DNA of 47,854 nt from an uncultured Spirochaetales bacterium (GCA_944390025.1 CALXOK010000012.1:1-47854), one strand, 5' to 3'; positions 1-7,899 are shown, numbered from the stretch's first letter. Numbers and translations: made by a program. The notes: a model not told the origin generated them from the letters alone.

Positions 1-1
1 G

Positions 2-121
2 GACGGTGGGGAAGTAACGCCTGTGGAGAAGACAGCTCTGCAGCAGGACAATCAAGGGCCTGCTGTAACTGACTTCGCGGAAGCAGGAAGAGTTCTCGAA
101 AGAGAAGCTACCTGCCTTTAG
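2..121 (+). mobile_element. tnpB: 3' end of an IS200/IS605-type tnpB (partial)
   Basis: Reading from position 2 gives 39 codons and a TAG at 119-121, cut by the window edge. The translated tail carries VTPVE near its start and ends LEREATCL. This resembles the low-complexity C-terminal tails of TnpB proteins (RNA-guided nucleases of IS200/IS605 elements), which often contain such a TPVE segment and finish in a ..REA.. string. The gene end overlaps a hairpin typical of the element right end (next entry), which is the stronger evidence. The catalytic RuvC and zinc-finger parts lie outside the window, so family assignment rests on the tail and hairpin only. Confidence 0.55.
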
Positions 122-138
122 GCGGGAGAGTTGTCACG
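101..138 (+). ncRNA. IS200/IS605 right end, putative reRNA (omega RNA) 3' scaffold
   Basis: A GAAGC segment (104-108) is followed by the hairpin CCTGCC-TTTA-GGCGGG (111-126, six pairs including one T-G wobble) and then TTGTCAC (131-137). A GAAGC...TTTAG hairpin ending near TTCAC/TTGTCAC is the usual form of IS200/IS605 right ends. There the tnpB stop codon sits in the hairpin loop and the transcript serves as the guide RNA scaffold for TnpB. The guide would be the host DNA starting near 138. The exact element boundary is inferred, not proven. Confidence 0.5.
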
Positions 139-664
139 GTACTTCGTCTGAATAGGATCATACATGTCATACTCGAGGCCGTCACTTCCGATGCGGTATT
201 TTCTCATATCGTCAAAACGCTCGAAGGCAACCTCGCTTGCACAGAAAAAGATGTAAGCAACTAGCGGAATGGCTATGACCAGCACTGAAGCAATCAGTTT
301 GATACGCTTCTTGTAGCCGATCATCTTCCAGTTGCGTCTGATGAAGTGTCTCTGCTTCTGGCGCTGGATATCATTCTCGACATCATTGCGCTGTACGGAA
401 AGCAGGTCCTCATCAACCTGAATCACATCTTCCTGCGGAAGCTCCTACTCATCGTCAAGCAGCACATCCACCGGGATGAAAAAAATAATCCGCGACTTTT
501 GAGCACAGCTTGAAATCTGCCTCCTCACGGCCTGAAAGCACATCATTGAATCTTGCTTCACTCACAGAAACCGCACGATAAAGCGGCAGGCCGTGCTTTT
601 GACGGAGAAACCGGTCCAAAGCTGCCAGCTTCTCTCTTGTTCTCTTTCCCACTGTTGTATTCAT
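118..664 (-). pseudogene. Broken membrane-anchored helix-turn-helix (XRE-like) regulator
   Basis: Two minus-strand reading frames join into one protein if two lesions are undone. The upstream part (start 664) has an HTH-like segment and reads ..KVADYFF. Removing one T from the seven-T run (A-run at 479-485 on +) continues it as IPVDVLLDDE, the usual end of XRE-type domains. It then meets an in-frame TAG at 445-447, after which ELPQEDVIQVDEDLL continues in frame to the stop at 118-120. The second half carries one hydrophobic segment (LIASVLVIAIPLVAYIFF) followed by a short exported tail. The last residues come from the flanking IS right end, so the C-terminus is probably also truncated. No Shine-Dalgarno is seen; TATCAT at 673-678 lies 8 nt before the ATG. 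Confidence 0.6.
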
Positions 665-706
665 AAGCCAAGATGATATACTTGAGAAACAATTTTTGAA
701 AAGACC

Positions 707-1186
707 ATGCAGCTCAGCCATCCATTCCCTCCTGAATACGACAGCCACTCAAGACTTCTCATCATCGGCTCATTTCCTTCCGTGAAATCGAGAGAAGAAG
801 GCTTCTACTATGCTCATCCGAGAAACCGCTTCTGGAAAATGCTGGAAATAATCTACGGCTGCTCTCTTTCCACTGTGGATGAGAAAAAGAGATTGATTCA
901 TGAAAAACACATCGCATTGTGGGATGCCGTATCCTCATGCTCGCTTTCAGGTTCTGCTGACAGCTCTATCAGAGATGTCATAGCTAACGACATTGTATCC
1001 CTTATCGAAAAAACAGAAATTAGAAAAGTACTTGCAAATGGTTCCCTTGCTGCCAGAATCTATGAGAAACACATTTTCCCACAAAGCGGTATCGGATGCA
1101 TTCCTCTGCCATCCACTTCTCCTGCCAATGCCGCATTCAGTCTGGAAAGGCTGTGCGAGATCTGGTCACAAGAGCTGCTGCATTAA
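707..1186 (+). CDS. DNA-deoxyinosine / uracil DNA glycosylase (UDG family 6, HDG type)
   Basis: A 159-residue cytoplasmic base-excision repair enzyme expected to remove deaminated bases (hypoxanthine, possibly uracil) from DNA. The N-terminal motif LIIGSFPSVKSREEGFYY followed by HPRNRFW is the family signature, and the C-terminal LPSTSPANA is the second active-site block. Length matches the family (about 160). The ATG at 707 puts the motif at the usual distance from the N-terminus; the upstream GAAAAG is only a weak ribosome site. It is transcribed divergently from the broken HTH gene with a 42-nt gap, so one start region serves both. I am confident of the family; which base is preferred cannot be read from the sequence. 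Confidence 0.85.
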   Translation: MQLSHPFPPEYDSHSRLLIIGSFPSVKSREEGFYYAHPRNRFWKMLEIIYGCSLSTVDEKKRLIHEKHIALWDAVSSCSLSGSADSSIRDVIANDIVSLIEKTEIRKVLANGSLAARIYEKHIFPQSGIGCIPLPSTSPANAAFSLERLCEIWSQELLH

Positions 1187-1357
1187 GGCACCACAGCCTT
1201 CAGGAATGCCATCATAGATTAGAAGGTACAGCCTGCCTTCAGGAGGCGCATACTTCTCATCCAGATGCCCTAATTCCTTTTCATAGTTCTGAAGTACAAG
1301 ATACTTTCCAAATTCAGGATTCAGGCTGACAAGCATGTCAGTGTATTCTATATCAGA
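1166..1357 (-). pseudogene. Remnant of a GNAT N-acetyltransferase (N-terminal part)
   Basis: An open minus-strand frame without a plausible start reads SDIEYTDMLVSLNPEF, then about 25 residues, KYAPPEGRLYLLIYDG and IPEGCGAL, before running into a TGA at 1166. The pattern EL..L..KY.PPEG.L.L...DG...GC.AL is the conserved N-terminal third of GNAT acetyltransferases. The acetyl-CoA-binding half is absent, and the frame ends where the glycosylase gene ends on the other strand. I infer a truncated relic left by a deletion. It overlaps the terminator of the nucleotidyltransferase gene upstream of it on the same strand. Confidence 0.5.
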
Positions 1358-1386
1358 AAAGGTGCACCCTTTTAAGATGCACCTCT
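1358..1386 (-). terminator. Rho-independent terminator after the nucleotidyltransferase gene
   Basis: On the minus strand AGAGGTGCA pairs with TGCACCTTT (nine pairs, one G-T wobble) around an 11-nt loop, and a short T-rich run (TTTTCT) follows. It lies about 25 nt past the stop codon at 1410. Confidence 0.65.
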
Positions 1387-1409
1387 AATAATGAAGAATT
1401 ATGAAAAGA

Positions 1410-2321
1410 TTACTTCTCCCAGAGTTTTTCCGGATAGTAGTGGGAGGCAATCTTCTTTCTCAGCTCATCCACGACAATCTGCTTGTCTTCAGGATAGGTC
1501 ATTCCGAACCATCTCTCCTGAGAAGTGAGAACCTTGATGGATCCTTCTCCGTCCTGAACCATCTTGCCGGCAGCGTTCGGAAGCAGGCATTCAGCCTTGG
1601 CCTGAGTGATGTTGTCCTTGATGAAGGCTTCCCAGTAAGGAGTGAAGGAATCAAAGGCCTTCGGTGTGAAGCCAAAGAAGTTCATTGAGACAACTTCCTT
1701 TCCAGTGAGAGTCTCATCGCCTCTGTCCAGATGGGAAACGATTCCACCCTCAGGAGTGTATTCAATCTTGGTGTTCTCCTCCATTGACACAAGATAGCCA
1801 TCCTTGACCTTACAGACACCGCGTGAAACGCTTCCGGACTTGCTCATTGTATTCTCAAGAACATAGCCGACCATAGCATGCTGGGTGCTGTCATTGTCGA
1901 GAGTCGCAAGATATGCTCCGAGATCCTGATAAGCCGTCCTTCCGTAATAGTCGTCTGCATTGATGACTGTGAAAGGAGTCTTTACAGCATCTTTTGCACA
2001 GAGAAGTGCATGGATTGTACCCCAGGGCTTCTTCCTGTCAGCAGCAAGCTTCACCTGATCACTGGTAAGAAGGGAATCAAGTGACTGGAAGACATAATCA
2101 GCATCCATATTCCTTGCGATGCGGTCAAAAAGGCGCTCTCTAAAGTCCTTCTCAATGTCCTTGCGGATGATGAAGACAACTCTGCCATAACCAGAATGAG
2201 CGGCATCATAGACACCGAAATCGAGCAGTGTCTCGTTATGCATTCCGACAGCATCAATCTGCTTGACTCCGCCATAGCGGCTTCCCATTCCGGCTGCCAA
2301 TACCAAAAGTGTAGGTTTCAT
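1410..2321 (-). CDS. NDP-sugar nucleotidyltransferase
   Basis: A 303-residue sugar-phosphate nucleotidyltransferase (NTP_transferase fold), forming an NDP-sugar from NTP and sugar-1-phosphate. The N-terminal LVLAAGMGSRYGG with KQ following is the nucleotide-binding G-x-G-x-R loop plus conserved Lys; INADDYYG is the metal-binding Asp region. The ATG at 2321 is preceded by AGGAGG (2334-2339); the longer open frame upstream lacks any ribosome site. A palindrome AGATTT-CCCA-AAATCT (2404-2419) lies in its upstream region. It is a single gene with its own terminator, divergent from the sugar-import operon, which suggests but does not prove a link to sugar use. The substrate is unknown. Confidence 0.8.
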   Translation of the reverse strand: MKPTLLVLAAGMGSRYGGVKQIDAVGMHNETLLDFGVYDAAHSGYGRVVFIIRKDIEKDFRERLFDRIARNMDADYVFQSLDSLLTSDQVKLAADRKKPWGTIHALLCAKDAVKTPFTVINADDYYGRTAYQDLGAYLATLDNDSTQHAMVGYVLENTMSKSGSVSRGVCKVKDGYLVSMEENTKIEYTPEGGIVSHLDRGDETLTGKEVVSMNFFGFTPKAFDSFTPYWEAFIKDNITQAKAECLLPNAAGKMVQDGEGSIKVLTSQERWFGMTYPEDKQIVVDELRKKIASHYYPEKLWEK

Positions 2322-2403
2322 ATAAGTGTTAAGCCTCCTGTTGTTTACTGAGTACTGTATCCATTTTAGCCGTATTCGCGGCAAAAAGATAGCTTTAGGA
2401 CAG

Positions 2404-2486
2404 AGATTTCCCAAAATCTTGACAAAGAAGGAAATGAAGAAGCAATCGTGACGTAAAAAAGATTACGTAAAGTTCTTTTTCGTAAA
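2404..2486. promoter_or_regulatory. Divergent control region with a palindrome and three CGTAAA repeats
   Basis: The 228-bp region between the nucleotidyltransferase and the importer operon holds a perfect palindrome AGATTT-CCCA-AAATCT at 2404-2419 and three direct CGTAAA copies starting at 2452, 2466 and 2481, spaced 14 and 15 bp. Such spaced repeats often bind a regulator, but none can be named. Confidence 0.35.
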
Positions 2487-2513
2487 GTATTTTCTTCTCA
2501 TATAAGTATTTAT

Positions 2514-2542
2514 TTGACAAATTCATACCAAAGGACTATTGT
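2514..2542 (+). promoter_or_regulatory. Promoter of the ABC importer operon
   Basis: TTGACA (2514-2519), a 17-bp spacer and TATTGT (2537-2542) fit a sigma-70 promoter. The -10 ends 7 nt before the ATG at 2550, so the message may start at or next to the start codon. Confidence 0.5.
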
Positions 2543-2549
2543 ACATGGC

Positions 2550-3407
2550 ATGAAAAGACAAACACTGAGAGCATATGCATTCATCCTGCCAGTCATGCTT
2601 CTGGCCATTGTGTTTGTCTACATGCCGTTCATCCAGTCTGTCGTTTCCTCTTTTTTCACTGTCCGCATGGACTCAAGCCTTGCAGGCTTTGCAGGAATGG
2701 AAAACTACAGAAAGCTCTTTGAAAATGAGATCTTCCATCAGAGCCTTTCAAATACCTTCTTTTTCATGGTTCTATTCGTCCCGCTGAACATCATCCTCAT
2801 CATGGCAGCAGTCCTGCTGACTGAAAGAAAAAGCCGGTCGGGAAGCATTTTCGAGACAGTGTTCATGCTTCCGATGGCAGTCGGCATGAGCAGTGCAGCA
2901 CTCATCTTCAAATACATGTTCCGCCCGTCAGTAGGCATCATCAACAGCATCCTGAATGTGGACATCCCATGGACAGACAACGCTTTTGCCGCGATGTTCT
3001 CAGTCGTCATGCTGGGTGTCTTTCTTGACTTCGGACTGGACTACATCCTGCTGCTTTCCGCAATGAGGAATCTGGACCGCTCCGTGCTTGAGGCCGCACA
3101 GATTGACGGAGCCGGAAAGTTCCGGCTGTTTGCCAGCATGAAGCTGCCCCTGATAAGCCCCACTCTCTTTTTCGTGCTCTTCATCTCCATCAAGGATGCA
3201 CTTCTCATCTGTGCTCCAGTAATGGTGATGACCGAAGGAGGTCCGTTCCGCTCAACGCAGACAATTGTCTACTACTACTATATTGAGGCTTTCAAGAACA
3301 GCAACTACTCAGCTGCCTTTGCAATCAGCACAGTAGTCTTTGTCATCGCGACGGTCATAACAGTAATCAGCTTCCGCATTGACAGGAGGGTACATTATGA
3401 GAACTGA
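2550..3407 (+). CDS. Carbohydrate ABC transporter permease 1 (UgpA/MalF-like)
   Basis: A 285-residue inner-membrane permease with about six hydrophobic helices, first of two permeases of a binding-protein-dependent sugar or glycerophosphate importer. The cytoplasmic EAA loop that contacts the ATPase is at about residue 181 (EAAQIDGAGKFRLF). The open frame extends back to a TTG at 2514, but that TTG is part of a TTGACA hexamer and has no ribosome site; ATG 2550 gives the usual N-terminus (MKRQTLRAYAF). Its end overlaps the second permease by 11 nt. No ATPase gene is in the operon, so a shared MsmK-type ATPase elsewhere is likely. The substrate is not readable from the sequence. Confidence 0.85.
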   Translation: MKRQTLRAYAFILPVMLLAIVFVYMPFIQSVVSSFFTVRMDSSLAGFAGMENYRKLFENEIFHQSLSNTFFFMVLFVPLNIILIMAAVLLTERKSRSGSIFETVFMLPMAVGMSSAALIFKYMFRPSVGIINSILNVDIPWTDNAFAAMFSVVMLGVFLDFGLDYILLLSAMRNLDRSVLEAAQIDGAGKFRLFASMKLPLISPTLFFVLFISIKDALLICAPVMVMTEGGPFRSTQTIVYYYYIEAFKNSNYSAAFAISTVVFVIATVITVISFRIDRRVHYEN

Positions 3408-4215
3408 GCGCCATCCTGCAGGAATGCTGCTGTGTGTCATCTTCGCCTCTGTCATTCTCTTTCCTTTCCTCTATGCCGCTCTCGCATCCTTCTTCTCTGC
3501 AAGTGAGTTCGCTGTGATTCCGGCAAAGTTGCTGCCAGAGAACTGGGATTTCAGAAACTATCTGAAAATAGCCTCAAACCGCTATTTCCCTTCTTATATC
3601 GTCAATTCAATCATAACGGGGATATTATCCGCATCAATCAGGATGATTCTCGCCATCCTTGCATCCTACGCTTTCAGCTACTTCCGGTTTCCTGGAAGGA
3701 ACTTGTGCTTCGCCTTTGTCATTCTGACACTTTTCATCCCGTCGGATCTTCTGCTTGCAGGGAATTACTTCACCATACAGAAGCTCGGATTAATCGACAC
3801 ATATGCAGGAATCATCGCGACAAGCCTTCTGCCGGCAAGCCAGATAATCATGCTCAGACAGTATTTCCTTTCCATTCCATCCTGTATACGGGACAGTGCC
3901 AGAATGGACGGTGCCGGAGACTTCTGCTATATCATCAGAATACTCGTGCCTGTTTCAAGAGCCATTCTTTCAACCTTTCTCCTGCAGAGCTTCGTCGCAA
4001 TGTTCAACAGCTATCTGTGGCCGCTTCTTGTCACGAACCGTCCTGATATGAGAACCATACAGATTGGAATCACGATGCTTGGTTACGCAGAAAGTCTCAA
4101 CTATGGCCCGGTATTCGCGGCAATCACCGTGATACTCATCCCGTTTGTGATTGCATTCATATTAATGAGGAAACGCATTATGTCAGCCCTCAGCCGGGGC
4201 TATATGTTCATGTAG
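3397..4215 (+). CDS. Carbohydrate ABC transporter permease 2 (UgpE/MalG-like)
   Basis: A 272-residue inner-membrane permease, partner of the preceding one. It has about six membrane helices and an EAA loop near residue 166 (DSARMDGAGDF). The start at 3397 is preceded by AGGAGG (3384-3389) and overlaps the previous gene. The glycerol-3-phosphate/maltodextrin family (CUT1) is indicated by the UgpA-UgpE-UgpB gene order and by the MDGAGD type of EAA loop. Expression is expected to be coupled to its neighbours: the next gene begins 14 nt after its stop. Confidence 0.87.
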   Translation: MRTERHPAGMLLCVIFASVILFPFLYAALASFFSASEFAVIPAKLLPENWDFRNYLKIASNRYFPSYIVNSIITGILSASIRMILAILASYAFSYFRFPGRNLCFAFVILTLFIPSDLLLAGNYFTIQKLGLIDTYAGIIATSLLPASQIIMLRQYFLSIPSCIRDSARMDGAGDFCYIIRILVPVSRAILSTFLLQSFVAMFNSYLWPLLVTNRPDMRTIQIGITMLGYAESLNYGPVFAAITVILIPFVIAFILMRKRIMSALSRGYMFM

Positions 4216-4229
4216 ACAGGAGGTAACCT

Positions 4230-5567
4230 ATGAGAAAAACATCCTTGATTGCATTCATGCTTATGATTCCGCTTGCGCTTTTTGCCAGAGGGAGTGCTGA
4301 AGACGACGGTATCACCACCATCACATGGTGGCACAGCAACAGCGGAATAATTCAGGAAGCGACAGACGCTCTTGTGGAAAAGTTCAATGAGACCACAGGT
4401 GCAGAAAACGGAATCCGCGTCGATGCTGTCTATCAGGGGAGCGCGAATGACACTCTCACAAAGGTGAAGACCGTCATGCAGGCTGGAGACCTCAGCCAGC
4501 TTCCGGATCTCGTGCAGCTTGATGCCACCGGCGTTACGGACATGTCTACATACGGCAATGTCTATTTCATTGACGAGCTTGCCGCCGACCAGGGTGAAGA
4601 CCTTTCTTTCATGCTTGAACATGCTCTTGAAAGCATGCGCTATAAAGGTAAAATCATAGCCCTTCCTTTCAACGCATCTACAATCCTCTTCTATTATAAT
4701 AAGACTGCATTTGAAGAAGCCGGCTTTGATGCACCACAGACCCTTGATGAGCTGACTGAAATGGCTAAGGTACTGACACAGCGGGACAAGGACGGGAAAG
4801 TCACGAGATACACGATTGCCAGTGTTCCGACCACTTACGAGCTTTGCGCATTCATCGGGATGCAGCATGGCCTGAGCTATATCACTGACATGTCAAACGG
4901 GCATGACGGCACCCCGACAAAGACAGTATTCCGGCAAGAAGGCACACTGAAGGCCTTTCTGGAGAAATGGAGAGCGCTATATGAAACAGGAGGGCTGAGC
5001 AACCTGACAAGCGGAGTCAGCGCCCAGTTTGCAGCAGGCCAGACGCTGAGCATGCTTGCAAGCACGAGCAATCTTACAAGCGTGCTTGAGGCTGTTGACG
5101 GCCGTTTTGAAGTCGGAGTGGCACCTCTGATGAAAGTCAACGAGGAGGCAACCGGAGGTGTCAATCTCGGAGGAGGAGCCCTCTTCACCTTCCACAGCAC
5201 TCCGGAAAAGGAAAGCGCAGTATGGACTTTCATGAAATTCCTCACCAGTGCTGAAAGCCAGCTTGAGTGGCATATCGCAACAGGCTACCTGCCGGTGAAC
5301 AGACATACATATGAGATGGAGGAATACAAGGCTCACTGTAAGGAGAATCCGCTCTTTCAGGTGGCCAGCGACCAGCTCCTGGCATCCAATCCTGATGTCA
5401 CTGGACTCTGGATTCCCAATGCCTATGATGTCTACTACTCCTTCCAGTCGAATATAAGGGCAATGCTTGAAGAGAACATTGACATCGATGAGACTGTAAA
5501 CAGAATGGCAGATGAGATTGACGGGTACCTTGATGAATTCAACAGACAGAACAGCAACAAGCACTAA
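4230..5567 (+). CDS. ABC transporter extracellular sugar-binding protein (UgpB-like)
   Basis: A 445-residue periplasmic solute-binding protein of the CUT1 class. Residues 1-19 form a Sec signal (hydrophobic IAFMLMIPLALFA), with likely cleavage before RGSAED. There is no lipobox cysteine, so it should be soluble rather than a lipoprotein. TITWWHSNSG at the mature N-terminus and the downstream SAESQLEWHIATGYLPV block are typical of family 1 binding proteins. AGGAGG lies just upstream of the ATG. It is the third gene of the importer operon. Ligand unknown; UgpB-like members bind glycerophosphates or oligosaccharides. Confidence 0.87.
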   Translation: MRKTSLIAFMLMIPLALFARGSAEDDGITTITWWHSNSGIIQEATDALVEKFNETTGAENGIRVDAVYQGSANDTLTKVKTVMQAGDLSQLPDLVQLDATGVTDMSTYGNVYFIDELAADQGEDLSFMLEHALESMRYKGKIIALPFNASTILFYYNKTAFEEAGFDAPQTLDELTEMAKVLTQRDKDGKVTRYTIASVPTTYELCAFIGMQHGLSYITDMSNGHDGTPTKTVFRQEGTLKAFLEKWRALYETGGLSNLTSGVSAQFAAGQTLSMLASTSNLTSVLEAVDGRFEVGVAPLMKVNEEATGGVNLGGGALFTFHSTPEKESAVWTFMKFLTSAESQLEWHIATGYLPVNRHTYEMEEYKAHCKENPLFQVASDQLLASNPDVTGLWIPNAYDVYYSFQSNIRAMLEENIDIDETVNRMADEIDGYLDEFNRQNSNKH

Positions 5568-6360
5568 CCTCATATCGTTCACACGCTCAGGGGAAAAAAG
5601 GAAGATGAAAGACATCATTCCTACCCTTGCGGCGGCCGGGTACAGGAATCTGGATCTCAACTTCTGTGAAATGATGAATCCAGATCCCTCCATTGACCGC
5701 TCTTATATCAGAGTACTGGAAGAGCTGAGGAAAGTTTACTCTCTTGAGTACGTCCAGTCTCATGTTCCCTACCCGAGAGACTACCTTTCACTCACACAGG
5801 AAAAGAAGAGATATTTCGATACACTGATTGAAGATGCAATTCGTTACTCACTCTTACTTAATGTCAGGACAGTAGTGATTCATCCAATAAAGGGCACTGT
5901 TGATGATAATGTGGAATATCTTTCACGTTTTCTTCATCTCTTTGAAGGTACGCAAAGCTTTCTTGCCGTAGAGAACATGGAAAGCGAGGAGGAAATCTCA
6001 ACAAGCGGGCAGCTGATTGAAATCATCAGCAGGATTGGCAGCAGCCATCTTGCTGCCTGTCTTGACACAGGACACGCCCACATAAGAGGGCTGGACATTC
6101 CTTCTGAAATCAGAGCATACGGCAGTCTGCTGAAAGCAACCCATATAGCGGATAACAGAGGAAAGTATGATGAGCATTTCCTGCCCTTTTTCGGCAATAT
6201 CGAGTGGGAAAATGTGATGAGAGCATTCAGAGAAATCTCTTATACAGGCTATTTCACTTACGAATGCATGTTCTTCACACGCTACCTGCCGCGTGAGATG
6301 GAAGGGGACGTACTCAGACTCTCACGCAAGATTGCGTCTTTTCTTATCAGTCTTGAGTAA
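5533..6360 (+). CDS. Sugar phosphate isomerase/epimerase-like TIM-barrel protein
   Basis: A 275-residue member of the xylose-isomerase-like TIM-barrel group (AP endonuclease 2 fold). Candidate metal ligands are the Glu of LAVENMESEEE, the Asp and His of CLDTGHAH, the HIADN block and a final Glu in FTYECMF. The start overlaps the binding-protein gene by 35 nt. ATG 5533 places the first strand (STNLISF) where the family has it; ATG 5512 is an alternative, and neither has a clear ribosome site. Sitting last in the import operon, it probably acts on the imported compound after phosphorylation or oxidation. Its end overlaps the convergent merR gene by 14 nt. Confidence 0.75.
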   Translation: MNSTDRTATSTNLISFTRSGEKRKMKDIIPTLAAAGYRNLDLNFCEMMNPDPSIDRSYIRVLEELRKVYSLEYVQSHVPYPRDYLSLTQEKKRYFDTLIEDAIRYSLLLNVRTVVIHPIKGTVDDNVEYLSRFLHLFEGTQSFLAVENMESEEEISTSGQLIEIISRIGSSHLAACLDTGHAHIRGLDIPSEIRAYGSLLKATHIADNRGKYDEHFLPFFGNIEWENVMRAFREISYTGYFTYECMFFTRYLPREMEGDVLRLSRKIASFLISLE

Positions 6361-6796
6361 AAGAACAGCTTTCACGGAATGTGCAATCCTTGCATAAAGA
6401 GCCAGGGCAATCCTTGAACGAGCCTGCCGTCATCTCCAGCTGTTTGATATGCCATTCCAGTGTGCTGATATTCTCCTTGAGAGACTCAAGGCGTCTTCTT
6501 GCATCGTCAAGTTTCTGCCTGTAGTTCTCAAGCAGAACCGCACGACGCTTTTCGCCGCTTTCATCCTCATCGCCCAGGTTTATTATTCTCTTAATCTCAT
6601 CCAGAGAAAAGGAAAGCGCCTTCAGCTCCATGATTCTTTTCAGATAAATAAGGTCACTGTCACTGTACAGTCTCTGACCGCCCTGCGTCTTCGTCTTTGT
6701 CTTGAGAAGTCCCAGCTCATCATAATAGCGGATTGTGCGCTCTGTGAGTCCAGAGAGCTTTGAAAGCTGCCCTATTCTGTACCTTTTGTGATTCAT
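6347..6796 (-). CDS. MerR-family transcriptional regulator
   Basis: A 149-residue DNA-binding regulator. The N-terminal winged HTH (residues 1-70) has the family pattern RIGQLSKLSGLTERTIRYYDE; a coiled-coil dimerisation helix follows (about 75-125). The C-terminus is cysteine-rich (CPGSLCKDC..RESC), suggesting metal or redox sensing. The start at 6796 (MNHKRYRIG) is chosen over 6808 because the HTH begins there. TATGCT (6804-6809) ends 7 nt before that ATG, with TTCAAA 17 bp further upstream and no Shine-Dalgarno, so the message may be leaderless. Its target is unknown. Confidence 0.82.
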   Translation of the reverse strand: MNHKRYRIGQLSKLSGLTERTIRYYDELGLLKTKTKTQGGQRLYSDSDLIYLKRIMELKALSFSLDEIKRIINLGDEDESGEKRRAVLLENYRQKLDDARRRLESLKENISTLEWHIKQLEMTAGSFKDCPGSLCKDCTFRESCSFTQD

Positions 6797-6883
6797 CAGG
6801 ACAAGCATAGAGGATTTTTGCTCATTTTTGAAGCTGATTGTGTATATGTCAGTATGAGATACGAAGACAACAGAACCATATGG

Positions 6884-7543
6884 ATGAGCATCAGGGATGT
6901 GAGTCTTGAAGACAGACCACGGGAAAAACTGGAAAAAAAGGGGGCTGAAAGCCTGAGCGACCTGGAGCTTCTCATGCTCCTGCTGTCCTCCGGAAACGGA
7001 GAAAGGAATGTAAGCGAGGTGTCAAACGAACTTCTTGACATCCTGGACAGAAACGAAGATCCGGATCTTGCCACTTTGTGCGCGGTAAAAGGAATGGGTA
7101 AAGCCAAAAGCTCTCTTGTGCTTGCAGCCCTTGAGCTGGGACGCAGAAGACGCAGGAAGTTTGGAATCGGTGCGACAATATCCTCTCCTGGAGACATTTA
7201 CCGTGAAGTCCGGCATTACAGCACCCGCTGTCAGGAACAGTTCATCGTCCTTGTCCTCAATGGTGCTCATGAGGTCATAAACACCTTTGTTGCGACAATA
7301 GGACTTGTTAACAAGACACTTGTACATCCCAGAGAAGTTTTTTCCGATGCGATTGCACGCAGGGCCACCGCAATAGCTCTTGCCCACAATCATCCTTCAG
7401 GAACGCTTGAGCCATCTGATGACGACATCAGCGTGACAGATCGTATTCGAAAAAGCGGAGACATACTTGGAATAAAGGTGCTTGACCACATCATCTTCAC
7501 GGACAGAGGCTACTACTCTTTTCTGGAGCATGGACTTTTGTAA
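6884..7543 (+). CDS. radC: RadC / MPN-domain (JAMM) protein
   Basis: A 219-residue RadC-family protein. The N-terminal DRPREKL motif and a helix-hairpin-helix (CAVKGMGKAKSSLVLA) precede the JAMM/MPN+ metal-binding motif HNHPSGTLEPSDDD near residue 170. Family length is about 225. I chose ATG 6884 because the family begins just before DRPREKL; ATG 6854 and ATG 6788 are in frame but have no ribosome site and overlap merR. The exact role of RadC in bacteria is unsettled; the old assignment to recombination repair is doubtful. Confidence 0.85.
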   Translation: MSIRDVSLEDRPREKLEKKGAESLSDLELLMLLLSSGNGERNVSEVSNELLDILDRNEDPDLATLCAVKGMGKAKSSLVLAALELGRRRRRKFGIGATISSPGDIYREVRHYSTRCQEQFIVLVLNGAHEVINTFVATIGLVNKTLVHPREVFSDAIARRATAIALAHNHPSGTLEPSDDDISVTDRIRKSGDILGIKVLDHIIFTDRGYYSFLEHGLL

Positions 7544-7549
7544 ACTACA

Positions 7550-7578
7550 TTTACAACAAATTATAATTATTTTATAAT
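7550..7578 (+). promoter_or_regulatory. Promoter of the first brnT-brnA pair
   Basis: TTTACA (7550-7555), a 17-bp spacer and TATAAT (7573-7578), within a very AT-rich stretch that repeats TATAATTA. The repeats could be the antitoxin operator. The start codon follows 12 nt after the -10. Confidence 0.5.
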
Positions 7579-7590
7579 TAAGCAGAACAG

Positions 7591-7899
7591 ATGAATAATG
7601 TCATCTCATTTTCATGGGATACAGGCAAAAACCGTATAAACAAACGAAAGCATTCTGTATCATTCGAAGAAGCATTAACAGTATTTTATGACGAGGAGGC
7701 ACTACTTATATCAGATGATGAGCATTCTGTTGAAGAAGACCGGTTTGTGTTAATCGGAATGAGTAACATGTTCCGTATTCTAGTTGTCTGTCATTGCTAC
7801 AGGCATGAAGATGAGGAAATCAGAATCATATCAGCACGAAGGGCTAATAGCAAAGAAAGAAAGCAATACGAAAATCTGTCAAAAAGGAGATGGAAATGA
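7591..7899 (+). CDS. brnT: BrnT-family ribonuclease toxin (module 1)
   Basis: A 102-residue BrnT-type toxin, a small RelE-like ribonuclease expected to cut mRNA when free of its antitoxin. Family marks are the N-terminal FSWDTGKNRINKRKHSVSFEEA and the C-terminal RIISARRANSKERKQYE (Arg-rich active region). It is longer than the shortest BrnT proteins but within range. There is no Shine-Dalgarno and the leader would be only about 5 nt. The last four bases overlap the antitoxin start (ATGA), the normal toxin-first order of this system. It is more AT-rich than its neighbours, which hints at acquisition. Confidence 0.85.
   Translation: MNNVISFSWDTGKNRINKRKHSVSFEEALTVFYDEEALLISDDEHSVEEDRFVLIGMSNMFRILVVCHCYRHEDEEIRIISARRANSKERKQYENLSKRRWK

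Noticed and set aside
2452..2486. CGTAAA repeats as a replication origin or CRISPR
   Set aside because: Only three short copies, no DnaA-box sequence, no spacers of fixed length and no associated genes.
2514..2549. TTG at 2514 as start of the first permease
   Set aside because: It has no ribosome site, forms part of a TTGACA hexamer, and would add 12 residues not seen in this family.
4200..4868. 222-codon open frame on the minus strand inside the binding-protein gene
   Set aside because: It lies wholly antisense to a well-supported gene and has no recognisable motif or ribosome site. The same holds for the 238-codon minus frame at 4977-5693.
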